Source: Bradyrhizobium commune (GTDB lineage Bacteria; Pseudomonadota; Alphaproteobacteria; Rhizobiales; Xanthobacteraceae). Taken from it: a DNA stretch of 64,000 nt. The stretch's first letter is position 1, and every line of letters starts with the position of its first letter. The DNA is taken from NCBI RefSeq assembly GCF_015624505.1, contig NZ_CP061379.1:930001-994000 (forward strand), read 5' to 3'. The position numbers and the translations under genes were made by a program. Shown here one piece after another: positions 1-10,152 of the stretch. The notes below the pieces were generated by a model that did not search any database, had not been told where the DNA came from, and worked only from the letters and a program-made list of their open reading frames with translations.

Positions 1-269
1 GCCTCTGGCAGCTTCCGCCCGCAACCTTTTCCGGCGGCGAGCAGCAGCGCGTCAACATCGCGCGCGGTTTCATCTCGGATCTGCCGATCCTGCTGCTGGA
101 CGAGCCGACCGCCTCGCTCGACGCTGCCAACCGCGCTGTCGTGGTCGAGCTGATCGGGGAGAAGAAGCGCCAGGGCGTTGCCATGGTCGCGATTGTCCAT
201 GACGACGAAATCCGCCATCTGATCGCCGACCGCATCGTCGACGTCACCAGCTTTGCCGCCGCGGCCTGA
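1..269 (+). CDS. phnL: PhnL, C-P lyase system ABC-type ATPase (3' end only)
   Basis: Only the last ~88 codons are in the window, read from base 3. The ABC signature [15 protein letters not shown], the Walker B segment ILLLDEP and the H-loop region VAIVHDDE are visible, and the lead-in [11 protein letters not shown] is characteristic of PhnL rather than PhnK. PhnL is an ATP-binding-cassette subunit associated with the carbon-phosphorus lyase core complex, needed for phosphonate breakdown in the cytoplasm. It is followed after 10 bases by phnM, in an operon with phnN. The 5' part lies outside the window. Confidence 0.93.
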   Translation, partial: LWQLPPATFSGGEQQRVNIARGFISDLPILLLDEPTASLDAANRAVVVELIGEKKRQGVAMVAIVHDDEIRHLIADRIVDVTSFAAAA

Positions 270-279
270 AGGAAGAGAC

Positions 280-1431
280 ATGAAGCCGAACGACATCGTG
301 ATCGCCAATGCCAGGATCGTGCTGGCGGACCGGGTGATCGAGCAGGGCTGGCTCGCTCTTGCCGACGGACGCATTACCGAGATCGGCGAGGGAAGGGCGC
401 CCGCGGGCGGCGAGGACGCTGCCGGCGACCTCATCATGCCCGGCCTGATCGAGCTCCACACCGACCATCTCGAAGCGCATTACGTGCCGCGCCCAAAAGT
501 GTTCTGGAATCCGGTCGCAGCCGTGATCTCCTATGACGGCCAGCTTGCCACTTCAGGCATCACCACCGTGTTCGACTCGCTCCGGGTCTGGCGCGAGGAC
601 GGCGCCGAGGAGGTCGACGGCCGCGCCGGCGTGCTCGCGGCCGCGATCGCGACCGCACGCGACGCGAACCTGCTGCGCGCCGATCACTTCCTGCATCTGC
701 GCTGTGAAATCCCGATGCCGAGCGTGGTCGAGGAAGCCAGGGAACTGATCGACCGGCCCGACGTCAAGCTGATGTCGCTGATGGATCACACCCCCGGCCA
801 GCGCCAGTTCCGCGACGAGGTCAAACTGCGCGACTATTATCGCGGCAAGGGCGGCGGCAAGACCGACGCCGAGCTCGACGAATTGTTCGCAAAGCGATTC
901 GAATATCAGAAGCTTTATGCAGCGACCAATATGCGCGAGATCGTCGCGCTGGCGCATCAGCACAACATTCCGCTGGCGAGCCACGACGACACCACCGAGG
1001 AGAACGTCGCGGACGCCGTGCGCGACCACGTGTCGGTGGCGGAATTTCCGACCACGCTGGAGGCCGCGCGCGGCCTGCACCAAGCCGGCATCGACATCCT
1101 GATGGGCGCGCCGAACGTGGTGCGCGGCGGCTCGCACTCCGGCAACATTGCAGCGGTCGACCTCGCCCGCGAAGGCCTGCTCGATATCCTGTCGTCCGAC
1201 TACATCCCGTCCAGCCTGCTGATGGCCGCGCTGCAATTGCCGGAGCATGTGCCTGCGATTGGCCTGCCGGCGGCAGTTCGGACCGTGACGAAAGCGCCCG
1301 CCGAGGCGGTCGGCCTGTCCGACCGCGGCGAGATCGCGATCGGCAAGCGCGCCGATTTGATCCGCGTGCACGTCGCGGGCAGCGTTCCCGTGGTCCGCAG
1401 CGTCTGGCGCGAAGGAGGCCGTGTCGCATGA
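280..1431 (+). CDS. phnM: PhnM, alpha-D-ribose 1-methylphosphonate 5-triphosphate diphosphatase
   Basis: Encodes 383 aa, the usual PhnM length. PhnM is an amidohydrolase-superfamily enzyme that removes pyrophosphate from the ribosyl-phosphonate triphosphate made by PhnGHI/L, giving the substrate for C-P lyase PhnJ. Metal-binding features are visible: LIELHTDHLEAH near the N-terminus, a central SHDDTTEENV and ILSSDYIPSSLL near residue 310. The ATG at 280 is chosen because GGAAG lies 5 bases upstream and it starts just after the phnL stop; an in-frame TTG at 253 lies inside phnL. The stop overlaps the phnN start as ATGA, implying translational coupling. Confidence 0.96.
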   Translation: MKPNDIVIANARIVLADRVIEQGWLALADGRITEIGEGRAPAGGEDAAGDLIMPGLIELHTDHLEAHYVPRPKVFWNPVAAVISYDGQLATSGITTVFDSLRVWREDGAEEVDGRAGVLAAAIATARDANLLRADHFLHLRCEIPMPSVVEEARELIDRPDVKLMSLMDHTPGQRQFRDEVKLRDYYRGKGGGKTDAELDELFAKRFEYQKLYAATNMREIVALAHQHNIPLASHDDTTEENVADAVRDHVSVAEFPTTLEAARGLHQAGIDILMGAPNVVRGGSHSGNIAAVDLAREGLLDILSSDYIPSSLLMAALQLPEHVPAIGLPAAVRTVTKAPAEAVGLSDRGEIAIGKRADLIRVHVAGSVPVVRSVWREGGRVA

Positions 1432-2024
1432 GCGAGACAGTGACCATGGTCGAGGGCGAAGCGGGCGCGATCGGTCCCGGTCGGCTCGTGCTTGTGGTCG
1501 GTCCCAGCGGGGCCGGCAAGGACACGCTGCTGCGGCTGGGGCAGGCGGCTTGCGTCGATGATCACGAAATCGTTTTCCCGCGCCGTGTCGTGACCCGGGA
1601 ATCCTCCGAAGCCGAAGACAACATCGCAATGAGCCCGGATGAATTCCGCCGCGCGCGCGAGCACGGTGATTTCGCCGTGACTTGGGACGCGCATGGGCAT
1701 TCCTATGCGCTGCCGCTCGAAATCAACGACGACATCCGTGCCGGCCGCGCCGTCGTCGTCAACGTCTCGCGCACCGTGATTGCCGCGCTGCGCCTGGCCT
1801 ATGAGAATGTCCTCGTGGTCGCGATCACCGCGCCGCCGGATGTTTTGGCGCAGCGGCTTGCCGCCCGCGCACGGGTGAGCGACGGCAATATCGCCGATCG
1901 CCTGGCGCGCAGCGTCGACGATGCGACGGCGCAGGCCGACGTCACCATTCTCAACGCCGGCAGCGCGGAGTATCATAGCCGCCATCTCTTGCGGGTGATC
2001 AGGAGCGAAAGCTGGCACGAGTAA
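1428..2024 (+). CDS. phnN: PhnN, ribose 1,5-bisphosphate phosphokinase
   Basis: 198 aa, P-loop kinase of the guanylate-kinase-like fold. Walker A GPSGAGKDT lies at about residues 25-33. PhnN makes PRPP from ribose 1,5-bisphosphate and ATP, the salvage step after C-P lyase action. The segment RRVVTRESSEAEDNIAMSPDEF matches the substrate-binding region of this family. The ATG overlaps the phnM stop (ATGA), so the two are almost certainly cotranslated. It appears to be the last catabolic phn gene in this operon. Confidence 0.95.
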   Translation: MSETVTMVEGEAGAIGPGRLVLVVGPSGAGKDTLLRLGQAACVDDHEIVFPRRVVTRESSEAEDNIAMSPDEFRRAREHGDFAVTWDAHGHSYALPLEINDDIRAGRAVVVNVSRTVIAALRLAYENVLVVAITAPPDVLAQRLAARARVSDGNIADRLARSVDDATAQADVTILNAGSAEYHSRHLLRVIRSESWHE

Positions 2025-2039
2025 CAAGGAGAAAGCGGA

Positions 2040-2651
2040 ATGACGGTGATCGAAACGGTTGAGCAGTTAGAGGCCATCTACGGCGACACCAACGACGCCT
2101 CGATCGTGAAAGTCGCCGATCATGTGACCCCGCTCTACCGAATCTTCATCGAGAAGGCGCCGTTTGCGGCGCTTGCGACCATCGGGCCCGAGGGCATCGA
2201 CTGCTCGCCGCGCGGCGATCTCCCCGGCTTCGTCCGCATTCATGATCCGAAGACGCTGATGCTGCCGGATCGCCGCGGCAACAACCGGGTCGATTCCCTG
2301 CGCAACATCGTCCGCGATCCGCGTGTGTCGCTGATGTTCCTGATCCCCGGCTCCGGCAACGCCGTCCGCGCCAACGGCCGCGCGCATCTCTCGGTCGATC
2401 CGGAGCTGCTGGCCTCGTTCAAGGTCGAGGGCAAAGCACCGCGTAGCGTGATGGTGATGAACGTCGAGGAAATCTATTTCCAGTGCGCCCGCGCCATCGT
2501 CCGCTCCGACCTCTGGAATCCCGACAAGCGCATCGATCCCAAGACGCTGCCGACGCCCGGCCAGATCCTCGCCGAGATGAGCCAGAACAAGGTCGGCGGC
2601 GCGGAATATGACCGCATCTGGCCGGAGCGCGCGGCGGCGACGATGTGGTGA
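2040..2651 (+). CDS. PPOX-type FMN-binding protein (MSMEG_1061-like family)
   Basis: 203 aa with a split-barrel flavin-binding domain: FAALATIGPEGIDCSPRGD near residues 42-60, then NRVDSLRNIVRDPRVSLMFLIPG. This resembles the pyridoxamine-5'-phosphate-oxidase-like family whose members bind FMN or a related deazaflavin; the substrate is unknown. It starts 15 bases after phnN with AAGGAGA upstream, so it probably shares the phn transcript, although no role in phosphonate use is known for the family. It lacks a C-terminal PNPOx extension, so it is not PdxH. Confidence 0.85.
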   Translation: MTVIETVEQLEAIYGDTNDASIVKVADHVTPLYRIFIEKAPFAALATIGPEGIDCSPRGDLPGFVRIHDPKTLMLPDRRGNNRVDSLRNIVRDPRVSLMFLIPGSGNAVRANGRAHLSVDPELLASFKVEGKAPRSVMVMNVEEIYFQCARAIVRSDLWNPDKRIDPKTLPTPGQILAEMSQNKVGGAEYDRIWPERAAATMW

Positions 2652-2688
2652 GCGCCCGTTCTCTCTCGTCTCACTCGCCCCGCTCCCC

Positions 2689-3420
2689 TCAATTGAACGC
2701 CATGCCGCCGCTCAGCGCGATCGTCTGTCCGGTCATGTAGGCGTTGTCGACCAGCAGCATCACGGCCTTCGCGACCTCGTCCGCCGTGCCGAAACGGCCG
2801 AGCGGGATGCGGCTGACGAGTTGGGGCTGGCCGCTCATCATGTCGGTCTCGATCAGCGACGGAGCCACTGCATTGACGGTGATGCCTTCCTTCACCAGCC
2901 GCGCGGCATAGCCCCGCGTGAGACCCTCCATGCCGGCCTTGGAGGCGTTGTAGTGCGGGCCGATTGAGCCGGCGCCGCGCGCAGCACCCGATGAGATGTT
3001 GACGATGCGGCCCCATGTCTTCGCGCGCATCGCCGGCAGCACCGCCTGCGTGCACAGGAAGACGGATTTCAGGTTGACCAGAATGGTCTTGTCGAAATCG
3101 TCTTCGCTGAGATCGTCGACGCCGCGCGTAATCGCGATGCCGGCATTGTTGACGAGGATGTCGATCGGCCCGAGCTCGGTCGTCACGCGTTCGACCATCT
3201 TGGCGACTGGACCGCGCTCCGACACGTCGGCGGCAACGGCTATCGCCCTGCTGCCGGAATTGCGAATGTCGTCGGCCAATTGATTGGCTTGATCCAGCCG
3301 CTCGCGGCAATTGATCGCCACGGCGGCACCTGCGTCAGCCAGCGACTTGCAGACCGCAGCCCCAATCCCGCGTGAGCCGCCGGTCACGAGCGCCACGCGC
3401 CCTTTCAGACTGTCGGGCAT
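2689..3420 (-). CDS. SDR-family oxidoreductase (FabG-like)
   Basis: 243 aa classical short-chain dehydrogenase. The N-terminal VALVTGGSRGIGAAV is the TGxxxGxG cofactor motif, NNAGI is the structural motif, and the catalytic Ser and YNASK (Tyr/Lys) are present in INISSGAARGAGSIGPHYNASKAG. Length and motifs fit 3-oxoacyl-ACP/acyl-CoA reductases, but the substrate cannot be read from sequence. It follows the alpha/beta hydrolase by 34 bases, so it is likely the third gene of a metY-like operon; the link with sulfur metabolism is not obvious. Confidence 0.9.
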   Translation of the reverse strand: MPDSLKGRVALVTGGSRGIGAAVCKSLADAGAAVAINCRERLDQANQLADDIRNSGSRAIAVAADVSERGPVAKMVERVTTELGPIDILVNNAGIAITRGVDDLSEDDFDKTILVNLKSVFLCTQAVLPAMRAKTWGRIVNISSGAARGAGSIGPHYNASKAGMEGLTRGYAARLVKEGITVNAVAPSLIETDMMSGQPQLVSRIPLGRFGTADEVAKAVMLLVDNAYMTGQTIALSGGMAFN

Positions 3421-3454
3421 CTCAAAATCCTTCCCTGTTGTTGCTCTCCTGCGC

Positions 3455-4237
3455 TCAACCCCGCAACGCTGCCAGCAATTCGTCGGGCCGCTCGGCCATG
3501 ATCATGTGGCCGGCGCCCGGCACAACGACGGTTTTGGCGTGCGGGATCGCCGCCGCGAGCGTCCTGCCGGCCTTCGCCGGCGTCATCATGTCCTTCTCGC
3601 CGAGGATCAACGTTGTCGGCACCGTCACGCTCGCGGCCGCCTGAAGCGCATTCGCGTAGGCATTGCAGGCCGACAAATCCCTGAACAGCACGCCCGGCTC
3701 GCAAGACCTCAGCACGGCCTGTGCGCCGCCATGCATCCACAAGCCCGGCGCGAGACTGCCGCCGAGCTCGGCGTTGAAGCCGAGGCCCCAGATCGACACC
3801 ATGTCGTTGGCATCCTGCGAGTTGACCTCGGCGGCCTTCAGCAGATCCGGGCCGACCGTCATCGTCGCGGCCGTGCCGATCAGGCTCAGCGCGGACACCT
3901 TGTCGGGATGCCGCGCCGCCGTCTCCAGCGAGATCAGCGATCCCATGGAGTGGCCGATCAGGTGGGCCTTCGCGACGCCAGCCGCCTCGAGCAATGCTGC
4001 GGTCCAGTCGGCCATCTCGGCGATGCTGGATAACGAAGGGCCGGCCGAGCGGCCGTGACCGGGCAGGTCGGGCGCGAGCACACCAAATCCGTGATGGGCG
4101 AACCAGCGCGTGTGCAGCGCCCAGGTCGAATGGTCGAAGCCGGCGCCATGGATGAAGACGACGGCGGGCAGGGACTTGTCGAACTCGCGGCCGCCGGTTG
4201 CGGCAAACACCTCGGCGCTGTTGACGGAGAGCTTCAT
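3455..4237 (-). CDS. alpha/beta hydrolase
   Basis: 260 aa, cytoplasmic. VVFIHGAGFDHSTW is the oxyanion-hole region, LIGHSMGSLISLE the nucleophile elbow (GxSxG), LGEKDMMTP the acid region and PGAGHMIMAERP the catalytic His region, so the Ser-Asp-His triad looks complete. The start at 4237 (MKLSVNSAEVF) is chosen because a longer reading frame adds 43 arginine/serine-rich residues inside the upstream gene. It begins 4 bases after the sulfhydrylase stop, indicating an operon. The substrate is unknown; esterase or lactonase activity is possible. Confidence 0.88.
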   Translation of the reverse strand: MKLSVNSAEVFAATGGREFDKSLPAVVFIHGAGFDHSTWALHTRWFAHHGFGVLAPDLPGHGRSAGPSLSSIAEMADWTAALLEAAGVAKAHLIGHSMGSLISLETAARHPDKVSALSLIGTAATMTVGPDLLKAAEVNSQDANDMVSIWGLGFNAELGGSLAPGLWMHGGAQAVLRSCEPGVLFRDLSACNAYANALQAAASVTVPTTLILGEKDMMTPAKAGRTLAAAIPHAKTVVVPGAGHMIMAERPDELLAALRG

Positions 4238-4241
4238 CGTG

Positions 4242-5537
4242 TCAAACCTTCTGCGAGATGCGCAGCGCCTGCGCGAGATCGTCGATGATGTCGCTTGCCG
4301 TCTCGATGCCGACCGACAGCCGCACCAGCTCCTCGCCGATGCCGGCGGCCTTGAGCTGCTCGGCATCCATCTGCTGATGCGTGGTCGAGGCGGGGTGGAT
4401 CACCAGCGTCTTGGCGTCGCCGACATTGGCGAGATGGCTGATCATGCGCAGCGATTCGATGAACTTGCGGCCGGCCGGCCGCCCGCCCTTGATGCCGAAG
4501 GAGACGATCGAGCCGGCGCCATGCGGCAGCAGCGTCTTTGCGAGCTGATAGTCCGGGTGGTTCTCCAGCGAGGGATGCAGCACCCAGTCGACGGCCTTGT
4601 TGGCCTTGAGCGCCTCCAGCACCAGATGCGTGTTCTGCATGTGGCGGTCCATGCGCACGCCGAGCGTCTCGACGCCCTGCAACAGCTGGAACGCGTTGGT
4701 CGGCGACAGGCAGGCGCCGAAATCGCGCAGGCCTTCGGTGCGCGCGCGCATGATGAAGGCCGCGGTGCCGAACTGCTCGTCGAAGACGATGCCGTGATAG
4801 CCGCCATAGGGCTCGGTCAGCACGCCGAACTTGCCGGACGCGCGCCAGTCGAACCGGCCGCCGTCGACGAGGGCGCCGCCGATCGCGATGCCGTGGCCGC
4901 CGATCCATTTCGTCGCCGAATGCATCACGATGTCGGCGCCGAGCTCGATCGGGCGGCTGAGATAGGGCGTGGCAAAAGTGTTGTCGATCAGCAGCGGAAT
5001 TTTTGCGTCATGCGCGATTCCCGCAACCTTCGGAATGTCCAGCACCTCAAGCCCGGGATTGCCAATGGTCTCGCCGATCACGAGCCTTGTGTTCGGCCTG
5101 ATCGCCTTCCGGAACGCGTCGAGATCGCGCGGCTTCACGAAGGTCGTCGTGATGCCGAAGCGCGGCAGAGTGTGCGCGAGCAGATTGATGGTGCCGCCAT
5201 AGAGCGAGCTCGACGCCACGATGTGATCGCCGGCATTCAAGAGCGTGGCGATGGCCAGATGCAGCGCGGCCATGCCGCTCGCGGTGCAGATCGCGCCGAC
5301 GCCGCCTTCGAGCGCGGCGAGACGTTCCTCCAGCACGCCGGTGGTCGGGTTGGAGATGCGCGTATAGATGTGGCCGGCGCGTTCCAGGTTGAACAGCGCG
5401 GCCGCATGGTCGGAATCCTGGAACACGTAGGACGTGGTCTGGTAGATCGGCACCGCGCGGGCGCCGGTCGCGGGATCCGGATGCTGGCCCGCATGCAGGC
5501 TCAGGGTTTCGAAAGCGGGCGGTTTTGGCGCGGGCAT
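4242..5537 (-). CDS. metY: O-acetylhomoserine aminocarboxypropyltransferase (sulfhydrylase)
   Basis: 431 aa Cys/Met-metabolism PLP enzyme that joins O-acetylhomoserine with sulfide or methanethiol to give homocysteine or methionine. Opening FETLSLHAGQHPDPATGARAVPIYQTTSY is diagnostic of the MetY branch. VMHSATKWIGGHGIAIGG contains the PLP-binding lysine, and STTHQQM near the C-terminus is typical of O-acetylhomoserine rather than cystathionine enzymes. The ATG at 5537 gives the normal N-terminus; an in-frame ATG at 5582 adds 15 atypical residues. First gene of a three-gene minus-strand operon. Confidence 0.94.
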   Translation of the reverse strand: MPAPKPPAFETLSLHAGQHPDPATGARAVPIYQTTSYVFQDSDHAAALFNLERAGHIYTRISNPTTGVLEERLAALEGGVGAICTASGMAALHLAIATLLNAGDHIVASSSLYGGTINLLAHTLPRFGITTTFVKPRDLDAFRKAIRPNTRLVIGETIGNPGLEVLDIPKVAGIAHDAKIPLLIDNTFATPYLSRPIELGADIVMHSATKWIGGHGIAIGGALVDGGRFDWRASGKFGVLTEPYGGYHGIVFDEQFGTAAFIMRARTEGLRDFGACLSPTNAFQLLQGVETLGVRMDRHMQNTHLVLEALKANKAVDWVLHPSLENHPDYQLAKTLLPHGAGSIVSFGIKGGRPAGRKFIESLRMISHLANVGDAKTLVIHPASTTHQQMDAEQLKAAGIGEELVRLSVGIETASDIIDDLAQALRISQKV

Positions 5538-5765
5538 GCTTGGCCTCGTTAATTCTTTGGTAAGACCTTGGACCTTTGCCACAGATCGAGGGCGCGCGTC
5601 AGCCCGTTGACAGACGGATTCTGCGCCTTTCGGACCGGGCTCATGGCACTGGCCATGCGATGTAACTCAGTTCTTAACGAATTCGCTCTAATTAGGGCGT
5701 TCCCATCCTATGAAACCGTTCGCCTGATTCTCCTGCGCGGCGCCCAGCAACATCGACGAGGCAGA

Positions 5766-7475
5766 ATGCCGGCTCTCAAGAACCTGTTTTCGCTGCGCTC
5801 GATCGGCGCCAAGCTCGCGATCATGACCGTGGTCGGCGCCGTCTGCATGGCGCTGGTCGCCTCCACGGCGCTGTGGACCGCCCGCAACCAGCTCGTCACC
5901 GAGCGCATCGAAAAGGCGCATGCCGCGGTCGATATCGTCTGGAACCTGGCCGATGGCTATTACAAGGCCTACAAGGCCGGCCAGATGACCGAGGAGGAGG
6001 CCAGGAAGCGCTTCCTCGAAGCCAACAATTATGTCTGGTACGAAGACCACGGCAACTACGCCTATATCTACGACTACGAGACCGGGCTGTGCGTCTCCAA
6101 TCCCGGCATTCCGCAATTCGTCGGCAAGGACATGCGTCCGAACAAGGACGCCAACGGCATGCTGTTCGCGGTCGCGCTGATGGACATCGCGAAGAAGGGC
6201 CAGGGCACGTTGCGCTATGCGTTCCGCCGCAACGGCGCCGATGCCACGCCGCTCGACAAGGTCGCCTTCACGCGCGGCTTCGCGCCGTGGAATCTGATGA
6301 TCGGCTCGGCCGAATACATGTCGGAGGTCGACAATTCGTTCTGGTCGATGGTGCAGACCGCCTCCGTCGTGATTGCGGTCTTGATGCTGATCTCGATCAT
6401 GATCGCCTGGGCGGTCGGCCGCAGCGTGGTCAAGCCGCTCACCGGCCTGAAGGCGCGCATGGCCTCGCTCAGCGAAGGTCAGCTTGATGCGCCGGTCGCT
6501 TTTGCCGATCGTCGCGACGAGATCGGCGAGATGGCGCGCACCGTGCAGGTGTTCCGCGACGCCATGATCGAGACCAACCGCTTGCGTGAAGAGCAGGCCG
6601 TCACCGAGCAGCGCCAGGTCGAGGCGCGCAAGGTCGACATGAACCGGCTTGCCGATCAGTTCGAGCGCGAGGTCGGCGAGATCATCGAGCTTGTGTCGGT
6701 TGCTGCCGGCCAGCTCGAGACGTCGTCGACGACGCTGTCGAAGACCGCCGACACCGTCGCGCAGGTGTCCAACCGCGCCTCGACGGCTTCGGGCGAAGCT
6801 TCAGCCAACGTGCATTCTGTCGCCGCCGCGAGCGAAGAGCTGGCCTCCTCCATCGGCGAGATCTCTCGCCAGGTCGAGAGCTCGGCGCGGATCGCCGGCG
6901 AGGCCGTCAGCCAGGCGCAGAAGACCGACAGCCGCATCAGCGAGCTGTCGCAGGCCGCCAGCCGGATCGGCGACGTCGTCGATCTGATCCAGACCATTGC
7001 CGGCCAGACCAATCTGCTGGCGCTGAACGCGACCATCGAGGCCGCGCGCGCCGGCGAGGCCGGCCGCGGCTTTGCGGTCGTCGCCTCCGAGGTGAAGTCG
7101 CTCGCCGAGCAGACCGCCAAGGCCACCGACGAGATCAGCCAGCAGATCGCCGACATCCAGTCGGCGACGCGGGATTCCGTTGCTGCGATCAAGGAGATCG
7201 GGGCTACGATCGGGCGAATCTCGGAGATCTCGGCCGCGATCACCACCTCGGTCGAGCAGCAGGGCTCCGCCACGCAGGAGATCTCCCGCAACGTGCAGCG
7301 CGCCGCCGAAGGCACCTCGCAGGTCGAGACCAGCATCGCCGACGTCCGGCGCGGTGCGTCGGAGACCGGCGGCGCTTCCGCCCAGGTGCAGTCGGCCGCG
7401 CAGTCGCTCGCCGGCGAAAGCGCGCGCCTCAAGCGCGGTGTTGCGAGCTTCATGAACTCGATCAGGGCGGCGTAG
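5766..7475 (+). CDS. methyl-accepting chemotaxis protein with single Cache sensor
   Basis: 569 aa inner-membrane chemoreceptor. A membrane segment at about residues 18-38 is followed by a periplasmic domain with [16 protein letters not shown] and [13 protein letters not shown], as in the small-Cache (sCache_2) class that binds small organic acids. A second membrane helix ([18 protein letters not shown]) leads into HAMP, then a long coiled coil with the signalling hairpin [37 protein letters not shown] 5766 is chosen because the longer frame adds 66 residues without coding character. No CheR/CheB pentapeptide tether is seen at the C-terminus. It is a single-gene unit. Confidence 0.93.
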   Translation: MPALKNLFSLRSIGAKLAIMTVVGAVCMALVASTALWTARNQLVTERIEKAHAAVDIVWNLADGYYKAYKAGQMTEEEARKRFLEANNYVWYEDHGNYAYIYDYETGLCVSNPGIPQFVGKDMRPNKDANGMLFAVALMDIAKKGQGTLRYAFRRNGADATPLDKVAFTRGFAPWNLMIGSAEYMSEVDNSFWSMVQTASVVIAVLMLISIMIAWAVGRSVVKPLTGLKARMASLSEGQLDAPVAFADRRDEIGEMARTVQVFRDAMIETNRLREEQAVTEQRQVEARKVDMNRLADQFEREVGEIIELVSVAAGQLETSSTTLSKTADTVAQVSNRASTASGEASANVHSVAAASEELASSIGEISRQVESSARIAGEAVSQAQKTDSRISELSQAASRIGDVVDLIQTIAGQTNLLALNATIEAARAGEAGRGFAVVASEVKSLAEQTAKATDEISQQIADIQSATRDSVAAIKEIGATIGRISEISAAITTSVEQQGSATQEISRNVQRAAEGTSQVETSIADVRRGASETGGASAQVQSAAQSLAGESARLKRGVASFMNSIRAA

Positions 7476-7532
7476 AGCGGCGTCCAAGGTACGATGACTT
7501 TGGGTTAGACCGATCGCGCGGCACACTGGCTG

Positions 7533-7656
7533 CGACCTCTCCCGCTTGCGGGAGAGGTCGGCGCGAAGCGCCGGGTGAGGGCTCTCTCCTCTTGGGGGTT
7601 CTCGATTGCGGAGACACCCTCTCCCCAACCCTCCCCCGCAAGCGGGGGAGGGAGCT
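7533..7656. repeat. paired palindromic intergenic repeat (REP-like mosaic)
   Basis: CGACCTCTCCCGC-TTGC-GGGAGAGGTCG near 7533-7560 is a near-perfect hairpin. After a GCGCGAAGCGCC hairpin and GGGTGAGGG, a second palindrome CTCCCCCGC-AAGCGGGGGAG lies at about 7631-7650. The same building blocks (CACCTCTCCC, GGGTGAGG, CCTCTCCCC) recur at 15697-15863. This fits the short mosaic palindromes common between genes in Bradyrhizobium and relatives. It lies between two convergent genes and may also end transcription from both sides. Confidence 0.7.
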
Positions 7657-7715
7657 CACCTCCGCCGTTGCAGCAATCAGGCCCAGTCTCGTCATGCATC
7701 AGGACGCGACCGCTC

Positions 7716-8723
<1,008 letters not shown>

Positions 8724-8787
8724 GCGAGAGGTCCGGATCGAGGGCGGGCCTCACATATAAGGGCCAGTCGCGCGAGCGCCAGCCGGG

Positions 8788-9432
8788 CTATTGCCGCGCG
8801 ATGCTCTCGCCGCGCAGCGTCCCGCGCCTTCGCCGCATCCATAAGTCCGCCATGAGTTTCACGGTCGCGCCGAGCACCAGCACGCACAGCGCGGCCTTCG
8901 TCACCGTCTCCATCGTCCCCTCGATCAGCATGGCATGGACCACGCTTCCGACGACGATGACAACAGCGAGGGGGATGTGAACGATGCGCCACGTCCGCAA
9001 CCGCAATCCCAACCGCCCGCGCAGTACGGCCAAAAGCGCGACCGCGAAGATCGCCCACATCGCGATCACGCCAAAGGGCGAAAACGGCGTCGGCGATGCG
9101 AAGGTCAGGGCGTCGATCATGTCGGGTGGGCTGGTGATCCAGAGGCCGGCGACATGGATCACGATCGCCAGAGCAAGCGCGCCGCCGATCCAGTGATGGA
9201 CACGCCGGCCGCGATAGGCCGTCAGCGGCGCCAGATAGCCGCCGATCAGCAGGGGCTGAACCAGCACGAGACCCAGCGCGATCATCCCTGCAAATCCGGC
9301 CAGGATGTAGATCGGCCCGCGCCATTCAAGCTGCGGGCTCATCGCCGCGGCGGCCATCGGCACGCAGATGGCCAAGGCAAGGGCAACCCAGATCAGGGCC
9401 ACCCGGGCCGATCTCCATTCGTTCGTGGGCAA
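8788..9432 (-). CDS. ferric-reductase-like transmembrane protein
   Basis: 214 aa with about six hydrophobic segments. Histidines in membrane context (RRVHHWIGGALALAIVIHVAGLW and RIVHIPLAVVIVVGSVVHAMLIEG) are spaced like the bis-heme ligands of ferric-reductase-like/YedZ-type membrane domains. It probably carries electrons across the inner membrane through b-type heme. There is no FAD/NAD domain, so a partner must supply or accept electrons. It starts 5 bases after the stop of the Tat-exported gene 9438-9941, so the two likely form a functional pair. Confidence 0.82.
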   Translation of the reverse strand: MPTNEWRSARVALIWVALALAICVPMAAAAMSPQLEWRGPIYILAGFAGMIALGLVLVQPLLIGGYLAPLTAYRGRRVHHWIGGALALAIVIHVAGLWITSPPDMIDALTFASPTPFSPFGVIAMWAIFAVALLAVLRGRLGLRLRTWRIVHIPLAVVIVVGSVVHAMLIEGTMETVTKAALCVLVLGATVKLMADLWMRRRRGTLRGESIARQ

Positions 9433-9437
9433 ATCGA

Positions 9438-9941
9438 TCAGGCCTGCTGAAGGACGAAGTGCGCCTCGAGGCTGGTTTCCTTCGGGCTCCGCATGATCGG
9501 CCGCAGAAACACGGTTTTGAATTCACCGCTGTCATAGGCGAGGTGGCCGTGCGGCTGGCCGAAGATCGGAATGATCTGCGGCATCTCGAGCCGGAACGCG
9601 CCGTCCTTGTCGGTCAGCGTGGCGCCATGGCTCTGCGGCTCGTGCTCCTGGCCTTCGACCGTATGCGCCCAGATCTGGATGCGCTGTCCGGCCAGCGGAG
9701 CCCCGTCGCCGGCGCGGCGCACGGTGCCGCTCATCCAGAAGCCGCCCTTGCCGATCCGCTCCACGATCGGCGCGCCCTTGCGATAGTTGTTGGCGCCGCC
9801 CGACATCGTCTCGGTCGGGGCGAGGCCGTCCGCGCGCGCGGGCAACAACAGCCCGGAGGCGCCCATTGCGAAAACTCCGGTTGCAAGGACCGAGCCGCCA
9901 GCGGCGAGGAGGGTGCGGCGATTGAGGACGATCGGGGTCAT
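9438..9941 (-). CDS. Tat-exported intradiol-dioxygenase-like protein
   Basis: 167 aa. The start at 9941 gives MTPIVLNRRTLLAAGGS, a twin-arginine signal (RR then a hydrophobic stretch to PARADG). The mature part has a beta-sandwich pattern seen in intradiol ring-cleavage dioxygenase-like proteins: SGTVRRAGDGAPLAGQRIQIW, then TLTDKDGAFRLEMPQ. The Tyr/Tyr/His/His iron ligands of true catechol dioxygenases are not clearly all present, so catalysis is uncertain. The downstream ferric-reductase-like gene suggests a periplasmic redox module. RBS-like GGAGG lies 5-9 bases before the ATG. Confidence 0.75.
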   Translation of the reverse strand: MTPIVLNRRTLLAAGGSVLATGVFAMGASGLLLPARADGLAPTETMSGGANNYRKGAPIVERIGKGGFWMSGTVRRAGDGAPLAGQRIQIWAHTVEGQEHEPQSHGATLTDKDGAFRLEMPQIIPIFGQPHGHLAYDSGEFKTVFLRPIMRSPKETSLEAHFVLQQA

Positions 9942-10152
9942 GTCGGTTCCTCCAGGCGATCGTGCGATTGCCGTCAGGGTACAACAACAGCGGTGAAACG
10001 CCCATGGAGGCAAGGCGTGCGATACGCCGCAATAACAGCGTTGTGAACAGTGTTCCCGGGCGCTCGATCGGCGCCGAACCGGCTGGCTGCGTCGGCTTTG
10101 ATCCCATCCCGGCGAAGGCTATACAGAGCATCCGACCACTCTGGAGACCCCC

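Noticed and set aside
4110..5552. 480-aa plus-strand open frame
   Set aside because: Antisense to the sulfhydrylase gene whose PLP-enzyme motifs are clear.
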